Below, in pieces: positions 1 to 10,800 of a stretch of DNA of 64,000 nucleotides. The notes under the pieces are model-generated. The model did not search any database, was not told the origin of the DNA, and saw only the letters and a list, made by a program, of their open reading frames with translations. Source of the DNA: Biomphalaria glabrata (lineage: Eukaryota; Mollusca; Gastropoda; Planorbidae); the NCBI RefSeq assembly GCF_947242115.1, contig NC_074711.1:9914434-9978433 (forward strand). The letters are read 5' to 3'. A program made the translations under genes and the position numbers. The first letter of the stretch is position 1. Every line of letters begins with the position of its first letter.

Positions 1-235
1 TTCTTTCCCTTGATCAGTATACCAAACAAAAATAATTAATTACCAATAGTTAATTAACTAACTGGACAATTTTCCATTGATTCTTGTGTTGTCAGGTAAC
101 AGAAATAATTGTGCGAAATTTCAGCTTAAGCCAAGATTGATTGTGGGAAAAATGACGTGTGCAAACTTTTTATCAAACAGTCAGACAGACAAACAGAGAG
201 AGTTGATATAAGCTTTGTAAAAAAGAGTTGTCGTT
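1..235 (-). repeat. AT-rich dispersed repeat, copy 1 (reverse orientation)
   Basis: Read on the minus strand, this stretch gives the same series of landmarks as five later copies: a TTTTTACAAAGCTTATATCA head, a TCTG-repeat, a segment ending in CTGAAATTTCGCACAATTAT, then AT-rich text built on TTAATTAATTA. No coding frame is seen. It is cut by the window edge. Its class is not recognised. Confidence 0.6.
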
Positions 236-284
236 TTTGTTAATTTTTACTTTGTGAAGCTGATGGGGATCTGTCATTTATCAT

Positions 285-640
285 TCTATTTATTTTTACA
301 AAGGTTATAAAAACTCGCTCTGTCTGTCTGTCTGGGGATTTCTTCCACTTCCCATTCTCGGATCAAGTTGAAACCTTGCACAAGTTATCTTTGCACCTAA
401 CAAAACAGAAATCCATTAAACAATTAATTAATTAGATAATTAAATATTGGTAATAAATTTGTTTGATATCTAAAAAGGAAATAAAAATGTTATAATATTT
501 AGACATATAGCCGTAAATGTGTAGTTCTTCCCCATGGATAATCTCGAGTATTTTTTTTTAAGTTATATTTTGCTTGTTTGTTATGCCTTCATTTTTGGTA
601 AAGAGGTCTTTCCAGTGACCTTTTTACGATCAAGCTCTTT
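285..640 (+). repeat. AT-rich dispersed repeat, copy 2
   Basis: Starts with the TTTTTACAAAG head and the TCTGTCTGTCTGTCTGG block near 318, then GGATCAAGTTGAAACCTTGC, the TTAATTAATTAG core and a tail with GTAGTTCTTCCCC. The order matches the copies at 17.4, 49.6, 50.6 and 55.2 kb. It lies tail-to-tail with copy 1. Non-coding. Confidence 0.6.
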
Positions 641-1000
641 AATTAGCATCTAATGTTTTTACAAGGATATGTGAACTTGTACATACGACAGCGCTCAGCG
701 TGTTCATGTTCGCCTGGTGTTTATTTAACTCTGTACAGAGCATTAGGAAACATTTCAATCGAGTGAGGTTATTTACCTTTGAGCGGGGTAAAAAAAAAGG
801 ACGACAGACAAATTTAATTTTAAGATAATATATTGAAAAATTATAACAGTCAAACCAAATTTGTACTGTGTGGCCAGTCAATTAGTATTTTCTTCCCAAA
901 GATATACATAAACTGTCAGTTATTTAGGAAAATGGTTAGATTTTAAAAACTTTTAAAAAGCGCCCCCAACTTCCAATTACATTCTACCTTCCATTGATAA

Positions 1001-1282
1001 TGGGGGGCGCGGTGGTTGAGTGGTTAAGTGCATGGCTTCTGAACCTGAGGTCCTGGGTTCAGATTTTGGCAAAGACTGGGATTTTGAATTTCGGGATTTT
1101 TAGGGCGCCCCTGAGTCAACTCTAAAGGGTACTTGACTTTAGTTGGGGTAAATTAAAGACGGTTGGTCGTTGTGCTGGCCACCTGACACCTTGCTCTTTA
1201 ACCGTGGGCCAAAGAAACAGATGACCTTAAGATCTTCTGCCCCATAGATCGAAAGGTCTGTAAGGGGAACTTTACTTTTGTT
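1001..1282 (+). repeat. tRNA-derived SINE, family 1 (full-length copy)
   Basis: A tRNA-like head (A-box-like TGGTTGAGTGG, B-box-like GGGTTCAGATT) is followed by a body with AGGGCGCCCCTGAGTCAACT, GGGTACTTGAC, TGTGCTGGCCACCTGACACC and CCGTGGGCCAAAGAAACAGA. Copies recur at 39.36-39.63 kb (-), 44.89-45.02 kb (-) and 57.98-58.24 kb (+). The RNA-polymerase-III type head plus a shared body is what defines a SINE; I do not assign a named family. Confidence 0.8.
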
Positions 1283-1540
1283 TTAACTTCCACCGAAGAT
1301 AAAAAGGAAACTTTGAATTATTTGACAACTTTTCAATTACCAATCAAATGGAAATTTCACACAAAACCTCTAGCTGCGTGACAACTTATTTTATTGAAAT
1401 TTCAGAAAGATCTCTTTGTTATTTCTTAAATTCATCAAATACGTTTTCTACGTGGTTTGAAGTCAACAATTGACCGCCATTTTTATTTTCGTTTAATTTA
1501 GATGTTATGTAAAGATCTAGATCTAAATGATCTAAAAGGT

Positions 1541-1735
1541 CATCCTTTAAAGAGACAGTGGAGGGGCCACGGGAAAAGTCCAAAGAAAAGCTGGATGGAC
1601 AACGTAATGGAATGGACCGGCCCCTTTCTTGATATCCTGCTAAGAACAGCAGCTGGCCCGGAAAAATGAAGGGATTTTGTTACACGAACTGTCACAGCAC
1701 CCCTACGGCGAATGTCTAGGGACAGATGAGGATGA
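1541..1735 (+). mobile_element. LINE ORF2 C-terminal fragment (family A)
   Basis: The + strand frame reads through GKSPKKSWMDNVMEWTGPFL and, after one in-frame stop, a VTRTVTAPLRR-like end. This is the post-reverse-transcriptase tail of many animal non-LTR retrotransposons (a GRPRKSW-DN-EWTG pattern, then RW--LV-RA). Only the last 60 or so codons remain, so the copy is 5'-truncated. A related fragment lies at 43.85-44.09 kb. It ends in GATGATGATC, a short simple tail. Confidence 0.6.
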
Positions 1736-1745
1736 TGATCTATAT

Positions 1746-1984
1746 TGTTATAACCCCGCCATGGCGGCCATGCACACCGCCATCCAAGATAGTGCGGAAG
1801 GTGTGCACTATTAGCGACTAGACTAGGAAGGATAATGACATTAGAGAGAGAAGAGAAAGATTTCCGCCCAAGTCTAGAGCCGATATGAAGATGCTGTGTT
1901 CAAGGCATATGTTCTACATGTATGTGATGTCCTCGTGTAAATAAACACCTATACCTCGTTGAGTTGTCTCTCTTACGTTATACA
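1746..1984. mobile_element. Probable solo LTR (fossil LTR retroelement)
   Basis: The segment begins TGTTATAACC and ends GTTATACA, so its ends are inverted TG...CA termini. The flanking bases are ATAT on both sides, a possible 4-bp target duplication. An AATAAA signal lies near 1940. No internal retroelement domain is visible next to it, so it is read as a lone terminal repeat left by an old LTR element. Family not determined. Confidence 0.4.
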
Positions 1985-2104
1985 ATATTAATGTCAGACG
2001 GTTTCTAGTATGGTATGACATCACAAGAATGTCGTAGGTTCGATCCGCATGCTGAGCACTTTGTTTTAGGTTTTTATTTCAATGACCAAAAAAAATATAA
2101 ATTG

Positions 2105-2746
2105 TTGTTTGGGGCGGAAGAATACTAAACGTATTTAATAGTCCTTTATTGTGTTGTTTGGGGCGGAAGAATACTAAACGTATTTAATAGTCCTTAATTG
2201 TGTTGTTTGGGGCGGAAGAATACTAAACGTATTTAATAGTCCTTAATTGTGTTGTTTGGGGCGGAAGAATACTAAACGTATTTAATAGTCCTTTATTGTG
2301 TTGTTTGGGGCGGAAGAATACTAAACGTATTTAATAGTCCTTAATTGTGTTGTTTGGGGCGGAAGAATACTAAACGTATTTAATAGTCCTTTATTGTGTT
2401 GTTTGGGGCGGAAGAATACTAAACGTATTTAATAGTCCTTAATTGTGTTGTTTGGGGCGGAAGAATACTAAACGTATTTAATAGTCCTTAATTGTGTTGT
2501 TTGGGGCGGAAGAATACTAAACGTATTTAATAGTCCTTAATTGTGTTGCTGGGGCGGAAGAATACTAAACGTATTTAATAGTCCTTAATTGTGTTGTTTG
2601 GGGCGGAAGAATACTAAACGTATTTAATAGTCCTTAATTGTGTTGTTTGGGGCGGAAGAATACTAAACGTATTTAATAGTCCTTAATTGTGTTGTTTGGG
2701 GCGGAAGAATACTAAACGTATTTAATAGTCCTTTATTGTGTTGTTT
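2105..2746. repeat. 49-bp tandem array, 13 copies
   Basis: Thirteen head-to-tail units of 49 bp, each beginning TTGTTTGGGGCGGAAGAATA. The copies are almost identical. One unit is a base shorter (TTGCTGGGG near 2549). One position varies between two states (CCTTTATTG or CCTTAATTG) along the array. Each unit holds an imperfect dyad around ACTAAACGTATTTAATAGT. The array probably lies in the first Amt intron, since the next exon starts at 7880 and no earlier exon is seen here. Confidence 0.95.
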
Positions 2747-3290
2747 ATCATCATTGTCCAGTGTACTGTGTTTGGATAAGTAGTATAAGTGCTTTCAGTA
2801 TGTACGCATGTTCCGACTTATACCGAATATTTGTTTAAGGCACGACGTAGGAACGGATCAACGTTATAACCCCAGGACCCTTTGTACTTATACTTCTATC
2901 AGCAAATCTCCAAGGCCAACATTTTTCTAACAACCGCACCACAAATTTCATTTTCTGTATCAGTTTGGTGCTCAAACTGCCACCGAAAGCTTATTTGTTC
3001 CAACTGTCAATTTTTCTATTAGCCATTTCTTTACGATTCGTTAACACCAATGTAGCTGTCAATATAGTAAGTTAATTTGTTATCCGCTAGCACGACAGGG
3101 ATACAAATTGGATGATCCTGTGAGTGAATCAATACTGAATCCATTTCACTCTACATTTGTAGAGTTTAACAGAGCATGACAGTAAACACGGACATGGAAC
3201 ACAATATTTACAGTGGTTCTAATGTTATGAAACTAGCACCTCTATCTACGAGACATTAATTAGCGCCTCTATCGACATGATAATAAACTT
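2747..3290. other. No gene seen between the two tandem arrays
   Basis: This 540-bp stretch of unique-looking sequence separates the 49-bp array from the satellite. Six-frame reading shows no ORF with recognisable content, and the missing first Amt exon is not here. Confidence 0.6.
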
Positions 3291-6200
3291 GAACTTCCAT
3301 TTACATGATAATTACTAGTATCTTTATCTACATGATAATAACTAGCATCGTTATCTACATGATAATAACTAGCATCTTTATCTACATGATAATAACTAGC
3401 ATCTTTATCTACATGATAATAACTAGCATATTTATCTACATGATAATAACTAGCATCTTTATCTACATGATAATAACTAGCATCTTTATCTACATGATAA
3501 TTACTAGCATCTTTATATACATGATAATAACTAGCATCTTTATCCACATGATAATAACTAGCATCTTTATCTACATGATAAAAACTAGCCCATCTTTATC
3601 TACATGATAATAACTAGCCCATCTTTATCTACATGATAATAACTAGCATCTTTATCTACATGATAATAACTAGCATATTTATCTACATGATAATAACTAG
3701 CATCTTTATCTACATGATAATAACTAGCATCTTTATATACATGATAATTACTAGCATCTTTATCTACATGATAATTACTAGCATCTTTATATACATGATA
3801 ATAACTAGCATCTTTATCCACATGATAATAACTAGCCCATCTTTATCTACATGATAATAACTAGCCCATCTTTATCTACATGATAATAACTAGCCCATCT
3901 TTATCTACATGATAATAACTAGCCCATCTTTATCTACATGATAATAACTAGCCCATCTTTATCTACATGATAATAACTAGCCCATCTTTATCTACATGAT
4001 AATAACTAGCCCATCTTTATCTACATGATAATAACTAGCCCATCTTTATCTACATGATAATAACTAGCCCATCTTTATCTACATGATAATAACTAGCCCA
4101 TCTTTATCTACATGATAATAACTAGCCCATCTTTATCTACATGATAATAAGTAGCCCATCTTTATCCACATGATAATAACTAGCCCATCTTTATCCACAT
4201 GATAATAACTAGCCCATCTTTATCTACATGATAATAACTAGCCCATCTATATCTACATGATAATAACTAGCATCTTTATCTACATGATAATAACTAGCAT
4301 CTTTATCTACATGATAATAACTAGCCCATCTTTATCTACATGATAATAACTAGCCCATCTTTATCTACATGATAATAACTAGCCCATCTTTATCTACATG
4401 ATAATAACTAGCCCATCTTTATCTACATGATAATAACTAGCCCATCTATATTTATGATAATAACTAGCCCATCTTTATCTACATTATAATAACTAGCCCA
4501 TCTTTATCCACATGATAATAACTAGCCCATCTTTATCTACATGATAATAACTAGCCCATCTTTATCTACATGATAATAACTAGCCCATCTTTATCTACAT
4601 GATAATAACTAGCCCATCTTTATCTACATGATAATAACTAGCCCATCTTTATCTACATGATAATAACTAGCCCATCTTTATCTACATGATAATAACTAGC
4701 CCATCTTTATCTACATGATAATAACTAGCCCATCTTTATCTACATGATAATAACTAGCCCATCTTTATCTACATGATAAAAACTAGCCCATCTTTATCTA
4801 CATGATAATAACTAGCCCATCTTTATCTACATGATAATAACTAGCCCATCTTTATCTACATGATAATAACTAGCCCATCTTTATCTACATGATAATAACT
4901 AGCCCATCTTTATCTACATGATAATAACTAGCCCATCTTTATCTACATGATAATAACTAGCCCATCTTTATCTACATGATAATAACTAGCCCATCTTTAT
5001 CCACATGATAATAACTAGCCCATCTTTATCCACATGATAATAACTAGCCCATCTTTATCTACATGATAATAACTAGCCCATCTTTATCTACATGATAATA
5101 ACTAGCCCATCTTTATCTACATGATAATAACTAGCCCATCTTTATCCACATGATAATAACTAGCCCATCTTTATCCACATGATAATAACTAGCCCATCTT
5201 TATCTACATGATAATAACTAGCCCATCTTTATCTACATGATAATAACTAGCCCATCTTTATCTACATGATAATAACTAGCCCATCTTTATCTACATGATA
5301 ATAACTAGCCCATCTTTATCTACATGATAATAACTAGCCCATCTTTATCTACATGATAATAACTAGCCCATATTTATCCACATGATAATAACTAGCCCAT
5401 CTTTATCCACATGATAATAACTAGCCCATCTTTATCTACATGATAATAACTAGCCCATCTTTATCTACATGATAATAACTAGCCCATCTTTATCTACATG
5501 ATAATAACTAGCCCATCTTTATCTACATGATAATAACTAGCCCATCTATATCTACATGATAATAACTAGCATCTTTATCTACATGATAATAACTAGCATC
5601 TTTATCTACATGATAATAACTAGCCCATCTTTATCTACATGATAATAACTAGCCCATCTTTATCTACATGATAATAACTAGCCCATCTTTATCTACATGA
5701 TAATAACTAGCCCATCTTTATCTACATGATAATAACTAGCCCATCTATATTTATGATAATAACTAGCCCATCTTTATCTACATTATAATAACTAGCCCAT
5801 CTTTATCCACATGATAATAACTAGCCCATCTTTATCCACATGATAATAACTAGCCCATCTTTATCTACATGATAATAACTAGCCCATCTTTATCTACATG
5901 ATAATAACTAGCCCATCTTTATCTACATGATAATAACTAGCCCATCTTTATCTACATGATAATAACTAGCCCATCTTTATCTACATGATAATAACTAGCC
6001 CATCTTTATCTACATGATAATAACTAGCCCATCTTTATCCACATGATAATAACTAGCCCATCTTTATCCACATGATAATAACTAGCCCATCTTTATCTAC
6101 ATGATAATAACTAGCCCATCTTTATCTACATGATAATAACTAGCCCATCTTTATCTACATGATAATAACTAGCCCATCTTTATCTACATGATAATAACTA

Positions 6201-7466
6201 GCCCATCTTTATCTACATGATAATAACTAGCCCATCTTTATCTACATGATAATAACTAGCCCATCTTTATCCACATGATAATAACTAGCCCATCTTTATC
6301 CACATGATAATAACTAGCCCATCTTTATCTACATGATAATAACTAGCCCATCTTTATCTACATGATAATAACTAGCCCATCTTTATCTACATGATAATAA
6401 GTAGCCCATCTTTATCCACATGATAATAACTAGCCCATCTTTATCCACATGATAATAACTAGCCCATCTTTATCTACATGATAATAACTAGCCCATCTAT
6501 ATCTACATGATAATAACTAGCATCTTTATCTACATGATAATAACTAGCATCTTTATCTACATGATAATAACTAGCCCATCTTTATCTACATGATAATAAC
6601 TAGCCCATCTTTATCTACATGATAATAACTAGCCCATCTTTATCTACATGATAATAACTAGCCCATCTTTATCTACATGATAATAACTAGCCCATCTATA
6701 TTTATGATAATAACTAGCCCATCTTTATCTACATGATAATAACTAGCCCATCTTTATCTACATGATAATAACTAGCCCATCTTTATCTACATGATAATAA
6801 CTAGCCCATCTTTATCTACATGATAATAACTAGCCCATCTTTATCTACATGATAATAACTAGCCCATCTTTATCTACATGATAATAACTAGCCCATCTTT
6901 ATCTATATGATAATAACTAGCCCATCTATATTTATGATAATAACTAGCCCATCTTTATCTACATGATAATAACTAGCCCATCTTTATCTACATGATAATA
7001 ACTAGCCCATCTTTATCTACATGATAATAACTAGCCCATCTTTATCTACATGATAATAACTAGCCCATCTTTATCTACATGATAATAACTAGCCCATCTT
7101 TATCTACATGATAATAACTAGCCCATCTTTATCTACATGATAATAACTAGCCCATCTTTATCTACATGATAATAACTAGCCCATCTTTATCTACATGATA
7201 ATAACTAGCCCATCTTTATCTACATGATAATAACTAGCCCATCTTTATCTACATGATAATAACTAGCCCATCTTTATCTACATGATAATAACTAGCCCAT
7301 CTTTATCTACATGATAATAACTAGCCCATCTTTATCTACATGATAATAACTAGCCCATCTTTATCTACATGATAATAACTAGCCCATCTTTATCTACATG
7401 ATAATAACTAGCCCATCTTTATCTACATGATAATAACTAGCCCATCTTTATCTACATGATAATAAC
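3291..7466. repeat. 27/29-bp satellite with higher-order structure (about 4.2 kb)
   Basis: About 140 head-to-tail units built on TTTATCTACATGATAATAAC plus a TAGCATC or TAGCCCATC junction. Units before about 3820 are mostly 27 bp (TAGCATC); most later ones are 29 bp (TAGCCCATC). Rare variants recur at fixed spacings: CTATATCTAC at 4247, 5546 and 6497, and CTATATTTATG at 4446, 5745 and 6696, giving 1299 and 951 bp both times. AAGTAGCCC at 4151 and 6401 gives 2250 bp, their sum. So blocks of about 1 kb were duplicated as a unit. Long ORFs here exist only because 27 is a multiple of 3. Confidence 0.97.
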
Positions 7467-7531
7467 ATGCACTATATGTACAATAATAACTAGCACTCTG
7501 TCTTCTTTTTAGTATTGTGAATGTAAGTCAA

Positions 7532-7534
<3 letters not shown>

Positions 7535-7616
<82 letters not shown>
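7535..7616. repeat. (GATA)n-(GA)n compound microsatellite
   Basis: About eleven ATAG tetranucleotides run directly into about eighteen GA dinucleotides. The tract abuts the 3' side of a minus-strand LINE fragment, so it may have grown from that element's simple tail. Confidence 0.95.
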
Positions 7617-7619
<3 letters not shown>

Positions 7620-7620
<1 letters not shown>

Positions 7621-7745
7621 TTGGAGGTGGGGGCGTCCAGTTTTTCTTGAGCCAGACGCAAGTTGGCCGTACAGAATGATTTTAGGGATACGATTGTCTT
7701 CCATCCGGCGAACATGTCCGAGCCAGCGCAGGCGGGCGTTGCCTG
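7620..7745 (-). mobile_element. LINE ORF2 C-terminal fragment (family D)
   Basis: On the minus strand the frame reads RLRWLGHVRRMEDNRIPKII followed by LYGQLASGSRKTGRPHL. This is the W-L-GHV-RM-D-RIPK...GRP-L stretch after the reverse transcriptase of a common animal LINE group. The longer copy at 18.2-18.6 kb shows the same motif and a terminal zinc-knuckle. Only about 40 codons remain. Confidence 0.75.
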
Positions 7746-7879
7746 AGGACCGTAAAGGTGTATAATACAACGTATAATAGAAGATAAACAAAAAAAAAGA
7801 ACAATAAAGACTATCCCCATTTTATTAAAAACACACAAAAAATAGGTCTAGCAATTAAGATGTCTTTCCATCTGTCCAG

Positions 7880-10800
7880 GTTTCGGTCTGTTGGAGAGTG
7901 GCTGTGTCAGCTCCAAGAATGAAGTCAATATCATGGCCAAGAATGTCGCTGACGTGGTCTTTGGGGGAATGTCCTACTGGATGGTGGGCTATGGTCTCAG
8001 CTACGGTGACGGCGAGGGAACGAACGGATTCTGCGGCATCGGCAAATTCTTCATCGATCCAGACAACGAGAATATGGGCGAAGAGTTCTCACGTTTTGTG
8101 TTTCAGAGCTCATTTGCTACAACTGCGACAACAATAGTATCAGGTGGGTTTCAGGAATTTGATTGAAAGTATTGACTTCATAAGGAAATTATAGGCTACG
8201 ATGTCTTTAAAATATATAAATACATAGTTTTAAATTTCTTTCCACTATAATAGTCTAGTAAATCACGTAAAGCCCATCTGTAAAATATCATTTTTTACTG
8301 CACATGTTGTTGACGGTGGTTGACTTGTAGCACCAAACTGCTGGTAGACAACCAAACTGCTGGTAGACAACCAAACTGCTGGTAGACAACCAAACTGCTG
8401 GTAGACAACTAAACCGATGTAGGATATTATTACTAATACAACTTGAAATAACTTGAATAACTTTCTTGAGAACAATTCCAAATATCACTTATATTACAAT
8501 ATAGATAAAATCAAGTTGAGTGACATAAATATAGTAGATTTTAGTAATACTATAAAATGGTATCTTGAACAAAAACTAAATCACTACAAAAACACTTCTT
8601 TTCAGTCTCACGTTGTGGAGTCGTCTGTCCTAACAAAGGCTGATGACGACAATGCCACCTATATTGCATTAATCAGAACCAATTGCTAACTTCTTCCCAC
8701 TGTCACCATAGAAACACACACACATACATACACACACACACACACTCCATAACACCCATAACATAAAAAAAATGTTAAATATTCATGTTACGAAATTAAT
8801 TATGTAGATTTTCATTAATCAAATGGTGAACAGGAGTTATGTTGGCGAAAGAAGCAGACGACAAAGAACAAAATATGGAGTACTAAAATATAGTCGTTGT
8901 TTTCGTAGTCACTGGCAAAACAGCACTGCTTAATTGTATGAGTATGATAGACTTTCTTTCTTTATGGAATGTCGCTACTAAGTTTTAAATTCATCAGAAC
9001 ATATGTAGAACATTAAAATAGTTGTATGTCTTAAAATATCTTTTAAGCAGTGTTAGTAAAATAAAAATAAGAATCAAGTGGAAGAAACAGTTCAAGAAAA
9101 AAAAAACGTAGTCTATAAATTCTTTGGGGAGGAAAAAAATACTGCTTGCTAATCAAATAAAAAGGTAATAAACCCAACACATTTATTTTAGAGAGCTGTG
9201 ATCATCTGCGATAAGGGTTTATTAAAAATATTGACGACTTCGCTTCTTTTCTACTAGCCTCCAGAAAGATTCGTTGACCACATAACTACTTCAGGGGACA
9301 GTGCTTGCTGACTTCTTTGTGGCGTCTTCTAGTAACTGGAGTAAGTCCGCTCTCTTGGGCTGTTACGAAAGAGGCTAACGATTCTCCTGACTCTGCATTA
9401 TCGACTTGTACAGAGCTCTGGGTGAGGATTTGGGGGAAGAGTTCAGCTTTGGCTTGACTTGTGTAGGAACTGTGGCTGGAATTGATCAGCCGCTGCCTTG
9501 GAGACTAGTGAAGGGTCAAGCTTTTCTTAAATCTGAGGCTCTAAACTGGTGGTATCAAAAAAGGGTAAACTGCCCCACCCCATTTTCGTGGATTAAATTT
9601 CCGAGTGAATGGATTAATTAACCGGTCTTGACCATTTCATACGTCCATAGATTAATGTCTGGACTATTTTCACCACTTGCTTTATGGAACAACCCAAAAC
9701 TCCCCCCCCCCTCCCTTGCCAAAGAACCCATACTATTTCTACTTCAATGACTTTACTTTTACCTAAGCCTACGTGCTTATTGTGTTCTTTACCTTCAGGG
9801 GCCATTGCTGAGCGGACCAGGTACCTGGCATACATGATCTTCTCGTTCTTCAACACATTTGTCTTCTGCATCGCGGCTCACTGGGTGTGGTCTGAGCATG
9901 GATGGCTAAAGAAGATGGGCGTGGTCGACATAGCCGGGGACGGCCCTGTGCACCTTGTGGGTGGAGCTGTGTCTCTGATTGGAGCCATAATGATCAAACC
10001 CAGGGCTAAAAGGTTCACGCCTCAAGATGACCATGAAATGGGGTCACCGAGTGGAACTCTGCTGGGTCTATTTGTTCTATGGTAAGAGTTTTATAAGTAC
10101 GGGGATCATGATGTTTAGCAGAGATGTCTCAGTTCCAGAACATCTTGATTAAATCTCCGATTAATGTTTTAAGTCTGTTTTGTGAATGCCGGCCAACAGG
10201 CATCTTATACCATTTCTTTGCCGATGACTCACAGTTATACGATTCATCAGTACCCTCAGAGGTGTCCCATCTGGCAGAGAATATCAGTGGTACCGTTGCA
10301 AGGGTGAGCGATTGGATGGTTGAAAATAAACTCAAGATGAACGAAGACAAGACAGAAATAATTAAGATTGGCACTAGGAACAATGTCTCAAAAGTTGAAA
10401 GCACAGATTCTCTCTTTATCACGAACTGCCATGTTCCTTTTGTCCATGTAGTGCGGAATCTTGGAGTTTTCTTTGACTCAACACTATCTTTCGACCCACA
10501 CATAAATCAGCTCTGCAAAGGTCTTTATCTGCAGCTGCGCAGATTAGGCCAGATCCGACCATATTTAACAACGGAGTCAACAAAAACGCTAGCTGTGGCA
10601 TTCATACTCTCCCGCCTTGACTACTGCAACGCCGTGCTAGCAGGTATACCTGATGACAAAATAGCCAAGCTGCAACGTATACAGAACAACACCGCTCGAA
10701 TAGTCCTTAAAAAAACTAGACAAGATTCTGCTACTACGCTCTTGCGCACGCTCCATTGGCTTCCCGTGAAAGCGAGAATCGATTACAAGGTCGCCACACT

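Noticed and set aside
2747-3290. Looked for the first Amt exon (start codon and helix 1)
   Set aside because: No frame resembling the conserved N-terminal helix and no donor of the right phase was found here or elsewhere in 1-7879.
3269-3854. Four long ORFs on both strands with 9-residue repeats (MIITSIFIY or DKDASYYHV)
   Set aside because: They exist only where the satellite unit is 27 bp, a multiple of 3, and close as soon as the unit becomes 29 bp. No gene signals.
3291-7466. CRISPR-like array of 29-bp repeats
   Set aside because: The units are contiguous with no spacers and the genome is eukaryotic. It is a satellite.
8453-8689. 78-codon ORF in the Amt intron
   Set aside because: Asn/Lys/Tyr/Ile-rich composition expected from AT-rich sequence. 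No domain or splice sites.
9406-9621. GEDLGEEFSFGLTCVGTVAG, similar to the Amt exon text DNENMGEEFSRFV
   Set aside because: The match is about 8 residues and does not continue, there is no suitable splice site, and the true exons already join in phase. Probably chance.
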